From NCBI GenBank assembly GCA_050945815.1, contig JBMNTQ010000001.1, positions 1 through 53,261 on the forward strand: 53,261 nt of DNA, read 5' to 3'. Shown here piece after piece: positions 41,673 to 49,166 of the stretch; the stretch's first letter is position 1, and each line of letters starts with the position of its first letter. The DNA is from JBMNTQ01 sp050945815 (GTDB taxonomy: Bacteria > Bacillota > Clostridia > Christensenellales > JBMNTQ01). Under the pieces are notes generated by a model. It was given only the letters and a program-made list of their open reading frames with translations, searched no databases and was not told the DNA's origin. Both the position numbers and the translations under genes were made by a program.

Positions 41673-42710
41673 TTATCCTTTCTTCATAATATGAATCTCG
41701 TCCGGGAGAATATCCAGCCCCACTGCTGTGCCCACCGGGGACATGGAAGTGGAATGGACCAGGAAAGTGTGGCCTGGCGTCTCGACCTGCATTTCATAGT
41801 GGACGCCCATGAATATGACGGACTGAACCACGCCCCGGAGCATGCCGCTAGAGGCTTCCACCAGCCTGATGTCTTCCGGACGTACCACAACTTCCACCGG
41901 GGTGTTCTCCCCGAAGCCCTTGTCTACGCAGACAAATTCGCGTTGGCAGAATGAGACGCGCAGATCTTTTAGCATGGTTCCGGAAATGATGTTGCTTTCA
42001 CCAACAAAATCAGCCACAAAGGCGTTTTTTGGTTCGTTGTAGATGTCGGTGGGGGTGCCGATCTGTTGGACCAGGCCGTCCTTCATGACCACGATGATGT
42101 CGGACATAGTTAAGGCTTCTTCCTGATCGTGGGTAACAAAAACGAAGGTGATGCCCAACTGTTTTTGCATATTCTTTAACTCGAGCTGCATTTCCTTACG
42201 CAGCTTGAGGTCGAGGGCGGCTAGGGGTTCATCCAGCAGCAGAACTTTGGGCTGGTTGACCAAGGCCGGGGCGATGGCTACACGTTGTTGCTGGCCGCCG
42301 GAAAGACTATCTACGCTGCGCTTTTCAAAGCCGTTTAGGCCAACCATATCCAGCAGGGAACCCACTTGTTTTTTTGTCAGTTCCTTGTCGGCGTTTTTGA
42401 TCTTTGGGCCGAAGGCTACATTATCGTACACGTTCAAGTGGGGGAAAAGGGCATATTTTTGGAAAATAGTGTTGACGTTTCGCTTGTAGGGCGGGGTTTG
42501 GGTGATATCTTTGCCCTCAAACAACACCTTGCCGGTGGTGGGTGTTTCAAAGCCGCCTATAATGCGCAGGGTCGTGGTTTTGCCGCAGCCGCTGGGGCCT
42601 AGGAGGGTTACAAACTCCTGAGGACGAATAAAAAGATTTAAAACCTTGATCGCTTCTGTGCCATCATAGGTTTTGGATATATTTACTAGATCGATCAAAC
42701 GTTCTTCCAT
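41673..42710 (-). CDS. potA: Spermidine/putrescine ABC ATPase PotA
   Basis: A 345-residue ATPase. The ATP-binding domain has Walker A GPSGCGKTT, signature LSGGQQQRVAIAPAL, Walker B VLLLDEPLAALD and switch His in VTHDQEEAL; the C-terminal third (from about 240) is the regulatory OB-like TOBE domain (VVRPEDIRLV). One oddity: after the signature the usual Ala-Arg-Ala is Ala-Pro-Ala, which could affect the helix. I chose ATG 42710 because GGGGAG is seven bases upstream; the ATG at 42716 is only one base from it. It energises PotBC uptake of polyamines. Confidence 0.93.
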   Translation of the reverse strand: MEERLIDLVNISKTYDGTEAIKVLNLFIRPQEFVTLLGPSGCGKTTTLRIIGGFETPTTGKVLFEGKDITQTPPYKRNVNTIFQKYALFPHLNVYDNVAFGPKIKNADKELTKKQVGSLLDMVGLNGFEKRSVDSLSGGQQQRVAIAPALVNQPKVLLLDEPLAALDLKLRKEMQLELKNMQKQLGITFVFVTHDQEEALTMSDIIVVMKDGLVQQIGTPTDIYNEPKNAFVADFVGESNIISGTMLKDLRVSFCQREFVCVDKGFGENTPVEVVVRPEDIRLVEASSGMLRGVVQSVIFMGVHYEMQVETPGHTFLVHSTSMSPVGTAVGLDILPDEIHIMKKG

Positions 42711-42734
42711 GTCCATACTCCCCTAACTATGCGA

Positions 42735-43274
42735 TTAAAATGTTGGCGGCGACGAGACCCACAAAACCTTTGCCGTCTGTTTCCCTGGATTGGTAATCCG
42801 ATGGGGGCGGGCGGGGTTGAAATAGAAGCTGTCGCCTTTGCGGGCTTTATATTGCTCGTACCCCAGTTCCAGCAGGATGGAGCCGGATAGGACATATCCA
42901 AACTCCTCGCCTTCGTGGGGATCGTCTAAATAGCTGGAACCGCCGGCGCGCAGCGTCAGAAGAATCGGCTCGAGATTGTTTTTTTGGGCGCTGGTGACTA
43001 GCCACTGGATTTGGGAGCCTAATTCCTCATCTTCTTTTACAAAAATATCCTCCGGTTTGTAGATGACCTTTTCTGCTATGGATTCGCTGAAAAACTCGTG
43101 TATGTTTGTGCCTAAGCATTCCAGGATATCCAGCAGCGTAGCGATGGAGGGGGAGGTTAGGTTACGTTCAACCTGGGAAATGAAGCCTTTGGAAAGCTCG
43201 GCGCGATTTGCCAATTCTTCCTGGGTTAGGCCAAACGTAAGCCGCAATTGCTTTATTTTCTCGCCAATGTTCAT
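42735..43274 (-). CDS. XRE-cupin transcriptional regulator of the pot operon (PotR/PuuR-like)
   Basis: A 179-residue regulator. The N-terminal helix-turn-helix runs through IKQLRLTFGLTQEELANRAELSKGFISQVER, and the C-terminal cupin (about 110-178) contains the HEGEEFGYVLSG and PHRITNPG motifs. Such proteins commonly sense polyamines or derived metabolites. ATG 43274 is six bases after GGAGG. It is the first gene of potRABCD and its own promoter carries a perfect 14-bp inverted repeat just downstream of the start site, so it most likely autoregulates the operon. Confidence 0.88.
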   Translation of the reverse strand: MNIGEKIKQLRLTFGLTQEELANRAELSKGFISQVERNLTSPSIATLLDILECLGTNIHEFFSESIAEKVIYKPEDIFVKEDEELGSQIQWLVTSAQKNNLEPILLTLRAGGSSYLDDPHEGEEFGYVLSGSILLELGYEQYKARKGDSFYFNPARPHRITNPGKQTAKVLWVSSPPTF

Positions 43275-43298
43275 AGCCAGCCTCCGACGTTTAATTGC

Positions 43299-43375
43299 AG
43301 AATCACTAAACAAAATGTTTAGTGATTCTAAACAGAAATTAAATCTATTTAAACATAAATTAGCGAAACAGTCAA
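43299..43375 (-). promoter_or_regulatory. pot operon promoter and palindromic operator
   Basis: On the - strand TTGACT (43375-43370), 17 bases, TTAAAT (43352-43347). The perfect inverted repeat AGAATCACTAAACA-3 bases-TGTTTAGTGATTCT spans 43299-43329, about 10-40 bases after the start site, and 25 bases before potR. Confidence 0.72.
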
Positions 43376-43447
43376 TAAAAATATTGTAAAAAAAATAGAG
43401 ATGAGCACTTTTTTTGCTGGGAATTTTTGTTACGGAAAATGTGGAGT

Positions 43448-43488
43448 ACTTTGAGAAAAGCGGCAGACTGAAAATTCAGTCTGCCGCT
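43448..43488 (-). terminator. Terminator of the CNNM/CorC gene
   Basis: A perfect 14-bp stem, AGCGGCAGACTGAA (43459-43472) against 43475-43488, is followed on the - strand by TTTTCTC. It lies 18 bases after the stop. Confidence 0.8.
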
Positions 43489-43505
43489 GTGGTTTAAAGA
43501 TGGAT

Positions 43506-44855
43506 TTAGGACTGTTCGGCTTGTGGGGTATCGAGCTGTTCCTGTGCTTCTTCCAGCTTGGATACCAGGGTTTTAACGATGCGCCGATCCTCGATTTCGT
43601 CTACTAGGATTTTCAAGCCGTAGGCTTCTACCTCAGGATAGCTGCCGTCGGCAGGAATGGAGTTGAGCTGGCCAAATACCAGGCCGCCTAAGGTGTCGAA
43701 TTCGTCGATAGGAAGCTCGATGCTCAGCAATTCGGCTAGGGTGTCTAGCGGCATGGAACCCTCGACTCGCCAGAGATTATCTGAAAGCTGTTCGAATTCT
43801 TCTTCGGGCGGATCGTATTCGTCGTAGATGCTGCCCACAATTTCCTCTAGAAGGTCTTCCATGGTGACGATGCCGGAGGTTCCGCCATATTCGTCGACAA
43901 CCACTGCAATATGCACCTTTTTTTGTTGCAAATCTTTGAACAGGACGTCGGTATGGACGGTTTCGGGTACAAAATAGGGAGTGCGCAGCAAATCTTTTAA
44001 GGGGCGGGGGCTTTCCTGGCAGATGTTGACGAAATAATCCCGCAGGTAGAGGATGCCGATAATATCATCGATGTCCTCGTCGTAGACGGGGAAGCGTGAA
44101 TGACCGCTTTCTTGGATGATTTTACGAATCTCGATTGGGTCTTCGTCTACCCAGATGGCGTAAACATCGGTACGGTGGGTCATTACATCTTCAGCGTTTT
44201 TGTTGTCGAACTCGAATATGTTCTCAATCATTTCTCTCTCGTCGGTCGCGATGGAGCCTTTCTCCTCGCCAATGTCTACCATCAGTCGGATTTCTTCTTC
44301 CGTGACGGCAGCGGCAGCTTCGTGGGGGTTGATGTGTAGCAGCCGAAGGATGGCGTTGGTAGAAACAGACAGCAGCCAGACAAAGGGCGACATGATTTTA
44401 GTCAGACCGCCAATTAGGCCTGCTACCCTCATGCCGATTTTCTCAGGCGAACGCATGGCCAGCCGTTTGGGCACCAGTTCCCCAAATACCAGCGTGAAAT
44501 AGGAGAGAATTAATGTGATAATGATGACGGCGATGGTGTTGAGGGTGCCGGCATTGGCGGAAGGGTTTGCTGCTATAATTCCGTCTACAATGCGGCTAGC
44601 AAAATTCTGAGAAGCAAATGCGCTGCCCAAAAACCCTGCAAAGGTGATGCCGATTTGGATGGTAGATAGGAAATTGGTTGGTTTCTCAGCAATTTTTAAT
44701 AAGGTTACAGCCTTCGAGTTGCCTTCTTCCGCCATGCGCCGGATACGATTTTCGTTGATAGAAATAACGGCAATTTCGGTCATAGCAAAAAAAGCGTTAA
44801 TCAAGATTAAGACTATCTGCAGAATAAGCTGTAATATCAGAGGGTCGTCTGACAA
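43506..44855 (-). CDS. CNNM/CorC (HlyC) family membrane protein
   Basis: A 449-residue protein in the domain order DUF21 membrane domain (about 1-190, with NAFFAMTEIAVISIN and LSTIQIGITFAGFLGSAFAS), two CBS domains (from VMTHRTDVYAIW to about 335, including HIAVVVDEYGGTSGIVTMEDLLEE), and a C-terminal CorC_HlyC domain (from WRVEGSMPLDTLAELL). Relatives are implicated in magnesium or cobalt export; the old haemolysin name is misleading. The 16-residue Glu-rich end is not conserved. It is a single gene with a TTTACA/ATTATA-like promoter region at 44885-44930 and a terminator downstream. Confidence 0.9.
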   Translation of the reverse strand: MSDDPLILQLILQIVLILINAFFAMTEIAVISINENRIRRMAEEGNSKAVTLLKIAEKPTNFLSTIQIGITFAGFLGSAFASQNFASRIVDGIIAANPSANAGTLNTIAVIIITLILSYFTLVFGELVPKRLAMRSPEKIGMRVAGLIGGLTKIMSPFVWLLSVSTNAILRLLHINPHEAAAAVTEEEIRLMVDIGEEKGSIATDEREMIENIFEFDNKNAEDVMTHRTDVYAIWVDEDPIEIRKIIQESGHSRFPVYDEDIDDIIGILYLRDYFVNICQESPRPLKDLLRTPYFVPETVHTDVLFKDLQQKKVHIAVVVDEYGGTSGIVTMEDLLEEIVGSIYDEYDPPEEEFEQLSDNLWRVEGSMPLDTLAELLSIELPIDEFDTLGGLVFGQLNSIPADGSYPEVEAYGLKILVDEIEDRRIVKTLVSKLEEAQEQLDTPQAEQS

Positions 44856-45218
44856 ACAAAAGCACTCCTTTATGTTTCATATATTACTATATAATATACT
44901 ATATTTCCGTTTTGTAAACAATGGAGCAATTGGCGGTATTTATCCGGTTTGTGGCATATTTACATCGAAAAAGCTGAACCATACGATTTAGCTTCTGTAT
45001 GCTTCGAATATGTTGCTTTTGCGAGCTATTATCGACGATTTACATAAAGTTGGATGAGAAAATCTCTGTGAAGGGTTCTCTAAGCGGTTGAGGCCGGATT
45101 CATTGCGCAGGGAATTTGCAAAAAAACCACCCGAGCCGGCGGCAAGAATACAGGCATATCAGCATAAGCTGATTTTTTGGCAGAGATGCAATAGTTGGAG
45201 CAAAATGAAGATTTCTGT
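44856..45218. other. Intergenic region with orphan terminator
   Basis: The gap between the CNNM/CorC gene and the EF-G gene has no supported coding sequence. It holds an isolated + strand terminator at 45158-45178, with no gene before it, so a small RNA from about 44930-45178 is possible; I see no known RNA family. Confidence 0.3.
45158..45178 (+). terminator. Orphan intrinsic terminator
   Basis: ATCAGC-ATAA-GCTGAT followed by five T and GG. No gene on the + strand lies within 15 kb upstream without its own terminator except a possible unannotated RNA. Confidence 0.5.
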
Positions 45219-45246
45219 TTGCAAACGCCTGATTATCTGATAGAAT
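45219..45246 (+). promoter_or_regulatory. Putative promoter of the EF-G-like gene
   Basis: TTGCAA (45219-45224), 16-base spacer, TAGAAT (45241-45246). An imperfect stem (CTTGCC/GGCAAG) lies in the 99-base leader. Confidence 0.45.
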
Positions 45247-45344
45247 ATTTAATATCGTGCATACAATCTCATATCTATCCTTGCCGCATCGGTTAAAGAC
45301 GTCGTGGCAAGCAACATATCGTAGAACAAGGGGGAAATCTGACG

Positions 45345-47429
45345 ATGAAAGTTTATACAGCCAAAGAAATTAGGAACCTTGCCGTTGTGGGCCATGGCGG
45401 CGACGGAAAAACAACTTTAACAGAAGCGTTTTTGTTTAATGCCGGTGCGATTGACCGTATGGGCAAGGTGGAGGACGGCAGTACGACTACGGACTATGAT
45501 CCGGAGGAAATAAAACGTCAAATATCCATCAGCATGGCTTTGGCGCCACTGGAGTATAAAGGCTGTAAGCTGAACATCATCGATACGCCCGGTTATTTTG
45601 ACTTTGCCGGTGAAATGGTAGAGGCTTTGCATTTTGCCGATGGTGCGCTGATTTTGGTTAGTGCGGTTTCCGGGTTGAGCGTAGGCGCTGAGAAGGCTTA
45701 TGAAATGTGTGACCAGAGAAACCTGCCTCGTATGATTCTGGTTAACCAGATGGATCGGGAAAATGCGGATTTCAATAAAACCCTGAACCAGCTTACGGAT
45801 CGATATGGTACGCGGATTGTTGCGTTGCAGCTGCCCATTATGGAGGGCGGTTCGCTTGCGGGCTTTGTGGATCTGATTGAGATGAAGGCCAAGCTTTTTG
45901 ACGGCACGAACCTCAAGGATGCGGAGATTCCTTCCGCCCTTTCAGGGGATGTTGAAGCTTTGCGGGAGACGCTGATTGAGGCTGCCGCAGAAAATGACGA
46001 TGACCTGCTGGAGAAATTCTTTGGCGGAGAAGAACTTTCCAAAGAAGAGATTATCGCTGGGGTGCGTGCCGGCGTTATGCTGGGCAAGATTGCCCCTGTG
46101 CTGGCTGGCGCAGCGGCTCCGAACCTAGGGATTGGCGCCTTGATGGAAGGCATCATTGAGTATATGCCTTCGCCGGCAGATTTGCCGCCGGTGGCTTGCA
46201 AGGATGCAAAAACCGATGAAGAAACGACCCAGGCCTATGATGACACGCTGCCTTTCTCGGCGCAGGTTATCAAGACGGTGGCAGACCCCTTTGTTGGAAA
46301 GCTGTCTCTCTTTAAGGTGTATTCCGGCGTGCTGAAGAGCGATTCTTCTTTGTATAATATGCGGGTAAGCAAAAGCGAGAAACCCGGCACGATCTACAAT
46401 ATGCGCGGCAAGAAGCAGACGACAGTGACTGAGATTCATGCCGGAGATATTGGTGCCTTGGCGAAGCTACAGCATACTTTGACCGGCGATACCCTGTGCG
46501 AATCCAATCAGGGCGTGGTGTTCCCGGCGTTGGAATTCCCCAAACCCTGTATTTCCCTGGCGGTTACTGCAAAAAAAGAAGGCGAGGAAGACAAAGTATT
46601 TGCCGGCCTTTACCGCTTGATGGACGAAGACCCCACCATGATTGTGGAAAAAGATTCGGTGACGAGCGATACCCTGATTCGCGGGATGGGAGAGTTGCAC
46701 CTGGAAGTTATTTGCAGAAAGCTGCAAAACAAGTTCGATGTGGAAGCACAGCTGAATGAGCCTAAGATTCCCTACCGCGAGACCATCCGCAAGACTGTGA
46801 AAGCGGAAGGAAAGCACAAGAAACAGACCGGCGGTGCGGGCCAGTTTGGCCATGTGTTTATTCAATTTGAGCCGATTCTTGACAGCAACGTTGAATTTGA
46901 ATTTGTAGATAAGATTGTGGGCGGGGTTGTGCCGCGGCAGTTTATTCCCGCTGTGGAAAAAGGCTTGCGGGAGAGCGTGAAGAAGGGCGTTCTGGCCGGC
47001 TATCCGATGGTAAATTTGCGCTGTACCCTCTATGACGGGAAGTATCATCCGGTAGACAGCAAGGAGATTGCTTTTATCTCGGCTGCGCGTCTGGCCTACA
47101 GAAAAGGCTGTGCAGAGGCGAACCCTATACTGTTGGAGCCGATCTATAAAGTGGAAGTGAACATTCCGGACGAATACATGGGCGATGTGATCGGTGATTT
47201 AAACCGGCGACGGGGCCGTATTTTGGGAATGAACCCGGTGATGAGCGGTCAGCAGGTTTCTGCAGAAGTGCCGCTGGCGGAGATGTTTAAATATGCCACC
47301 GACCTCCGTTCAATGACCCAGGCCCGGGGTGTCTTTGATATGGAATTCCTGCGCTATGAGGAAGTTCCGGCCAACATTGCTGCGAAGGTCGTTGAGCAGG
47401 GCAAAAAAGACATGGACGATGCAGAATAA
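45345..47429 (+). CDS. Elongation factor G-like GTPase (EF-G2 paralogue)
   Basis: A 694-residue translational GTPase. The G domain motifs are GHGGDGKTT (G1, where canonical EF-G has GHIDAGKTT), DTPGYFDFAGE (G3) and NQMD (G4, usual NKMD). Domains II to V follow, with the domain IV loop QTGGAGQFGHV and a C-terminus ending in TQARGVFDMEFLRYEEV. The sequence differs enough from the str-operon EF-G, and the gene is alone rather than with rpsG and tuf, that I take it as the EF-G2/FusA2 type found in many Clostridia. Role in translocation or recycling under stress is inferred. Terminator at 47446. Confidence 0.88.
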   Translation: MKVYTAKEIRNLAVVGHGGDGKTTLTEAFLFNAGAIDRMGKVEDGSTTTDYDPEEIKRQISISMALAPLEYKGCKLNIIDTPGYFDFAGEMVEALHFADGALILVSAVSGLSVGAEKAYEMCDQRNLPRMILVNQMDRENADFNKTLNQLTDRYGTRIVALQLPIMEGGSLAGFVDLIEMKAKLFDGTNLKDAEIPSALSGDVEALRETLIEAAAENDDDLLEKFFGGEELSKEEIIAGVRAGVMLGKIAPVLAGAAAPNLGIGALMEGIIEYMPSPADLPPVACKDAKTDEETTQAYDDTLPFSAQVIKTVADPFVGKLSLFKVYSGVLKSDSSLYNMRVSKSEKPGTIYNMRGKKQTTVTEIHAGDIGALAKLQHTLTGDTLCESNQGVVFPALEFPKPCISLAVTAKKEGEEDKVFAGLYRLMDEDPTMIVEKDSVTSDTLIRGMGELHLEVICRKLQNKFDVEAQLNEPKIPYRETIRKTVKAEGKHKKQTGGAGQFGHVFIQFEPILDSNVEFEFVDKIVGGVVPRQFIPAVEKGLRESVKKGVLAGYPMVNLRCTLYDGKYHPVDSKEIAFISAARLAYRKGCAEANPILLEPIYKVEVNIPDEYMGDVIGDLNRRRGRILGMNPVMSGQQVSAEVPLAEMFKYATDLRSMTQARGVFDMEFLRYEEVPANIAAKVVEQGKKDMDDAE

Positions 47430-47445
47430 TACGATATTTTAGCTA

Positions 47446-47480
47446 AGGATGCCGGGAGATACGTCCCGGCATCCTTTTTA
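47446..47480 (+). terminator. Terminator of the EF-G-like gene
   Basis: A 12-bp stem AGGATGCCGGGA (47446-47457) with TCCCGGCATCCT (47464-47475), followed by TTTTA. Confidence 0.85.
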
Positions 47481-47592
47481 TGCTCCGGCTTTCTCCAACT
47501 GGGCGCGGCGGATAAATTATGCTATACTTTAAAATAGATCGTGTGGATGTTACACACCGAAACAGATGGGAAAAGGTAGGGGAAACGGTGGA

Positions 47593-48486
47593 ATGATGCG
47601 GATTATGGTGCCGGCTACGACGGCGAACCTGGGCGCTGGGTTTGACAGCTTCGGGATGGCGCTGTCTATTTATAATGTTGTGGAATTTGAGACGGCGGCA
47701 TCGGCTTTGCATATCGATGTGCAGGGCAGCTTGCGCGTACCTGTGGACGAAAGGAACCTTTTATACCAGTCGATTAAGCAGACGCTGGACGACCTAGGGG
47801 TAAAGACGCCGGGTTTGCGTATTCGGCAGCACAACTATATCCCTGTGACACGGGGGCTGGGCAGCAGCGCCGCTTGCAGGGTGGCTGGAGTTATGATTGC
47901 GGACATGATTGCGGAGGCAAAGCTGAGCCGGGAAGAGATTGTCGGCCGCGCTGCAAGGATGGAAGGCCATCCGGATAATGTGGCGGCGGCGGTGATGGGC
48001 GGCTTTACTATAGCCGGCATGGATGAGGGGCAGACCTTGGTCATGAAGATGGAAGTGGGGCCTTCGATGAAATGCTGTTTGCTTGTACCTGGGTTTCCGC
48101 TGCAGACTAAAAAAGCACGATTTTTGCTGCCTGATAAGGTGACACGGCAGGCTGCTGTCTATAACATCGGGCGTGCGGCTGTCTTTGCGGCGGCGATGGC
48201 GACCGGCCGATACGAATATCTGTGGGAGGCCAGCAAGGATGCGCTGCATCAGCCTTACCGGAAACAACTGGTGCCTGGTTTTGACGAGATTGTGCTGGAG
48301 GCGCAAGGATTAGGTGCGCGCGCAGCTTTTCTGAGCGGTGCGGGGCCTTCGATTGTGGCGCTGGTGGATCGGGAGCATGAGGCGTTTGAGCAGGGGATGC
48401 GCAGTTTTTTGCAAAAACGGCAGCTAGACTGGAAGGTTTTGATGACGGAGGTTTGTCAGGGGGGCGCGTGGTGTGAGCCGTGCTGA
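47593..48486 (+). CDS. thrB: Homoserine kinase ThrB
   Basis: A 297-residue GHMP kinase. The ATP loop is PVTRGLGSSAACRVAG, the N-terminal motif PATTANLGAGFDSFGMAL is diagnostic for ThrB, and the C-terminal GHMP motif is AAFLSGAGPSIVAL. It phosphorylates homoserine in threonine biosynthesis, in the cytoplasm. I chose ATG 47593 (nine bases after AGGGGA) because it gives the standard N-terminus. It is separated from thrC and hom, which are not in the window. A HAD hydrolase gene follows 34 bases later. Confidence 0.93.
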   Translation: MMRIMVPATTANLGAGFDSFGMALSIYNVVEFETAASALHIDVQGSLRVPVDERNLLYQSIKQTLDDLGVKTPGLRIRQHNYIPVTRGLGSSAACRVAGVMIADMIAEAKLSREEIVGRAARMEGHPDNVAAAVMGGFTIAGMDEGQTLVMKMEVGPSMKCCLLVPGFPLQTKKARFLLPDKVTRQAAVYNIGRAAVFAAAMATGRYEYLWEASKDALHQPYRKQLVPGFDEIVLEAQGLGARAAFLSGAGPSIVALVDREHEAFEQGMRSFLQKRQLDWKVLMTEVCQGGAWCEPC

Positions 48487-48520
48487 AGCAGAGAAGAATC
48501 AAGTTTTTAGGAGGATTGGT

Positions 48521-49153
48521 TTGAAAGCGGCAATTTTTGATATGGACGGGACGTTATTGGATTCTATGCCGATGTGGGGAGGGTTGGTTAGGGAGTACGT
48601 AGAGAATAAAGGAATTGTTTGCTCAGCGGAAAGCCTTCGAGACGTGGAGAGCTTGGCGCTCCAGCCTGCGGCTGCTTATTTTGCGGAGCATTTTTTGCAG
48701 GGAGAAACAGCCCAGAGTGTGTTGGAGGATTGGTCGGATTATGTTGTTAAGGGATATGCGACTGCTGTCGTGCCTAAGCCCGGTGTGATGGAGTATTTGG
48801 AGCGGCTGAAGCAGAAGGACGTGAAGATGTGTGTTGCGACTTTGACAGATAGATATCATGCCCAGCCTGTCTTGGAGCGGCTGGGCATGAGTCAGTATTT
48901 CGAATTTTTGCTGACTGTGCCGGAAGCGGGAAAAGACAAGCGCTTTCCGGACATCTATTTGCAGGCTGCGGAGAGGATGCAGCTTGCGCCGAAACAATGC
49001 GTCGTGTTTGAGGATTCGTTTTATGCGGCACGAACAGCGAAGAGCGCGGGGTTCGTTGTGTATGGCGTTTTTGACCCTCACCACAAGGGCGGGAATGAAA
49101 AGCTTCGGCAGGTTTCGGACCGATTTGTGGAGAGCTTTGAACAGCTGCTGTAA
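48521..49153 (+). CDS. HAD superfamily hydrolase (beta-phosphoglucomutase-like)
   Basis: A 210-residue HAD phosphatase or mutase. Motif I is FDMDGTLLDSM, the cap domain follows, motif II is ATLTDRY, and motifs III-IV fall at PEAGKDKRFPD and FEDSFYAARTAKSAG. The protein starts at TTG 48521, six bases after AGGAGG; the longer frame from 48473 overlaps thrB and has no ribosome site. Substrate unknown. Its stop is only 13 bases from the convergent end of the branching enzyme gene, with no clear terminator between them. Confidence 0.87.
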   Translation: MKAAIFDMDGTLLDSMPMWGGLVREYVENKGIVCSAESLRDVESLALQPAAAYFAEHFLQGETAQSVLEDWSDYVVKGYATAVVPKPGVMEYLERLKQKDVKMCVATLTDRYHAQPVLERLGMSQYFEFLLTVPEAGKDKRFPDIYLQAAERMQLAPKQCVVFEDSFYAARTAKSAGFVVYGVFDPHHKGGNEKLRQVSDRFVESFEQLL

Positions 49154-49166
49154 GAGCTTTTGAGCA

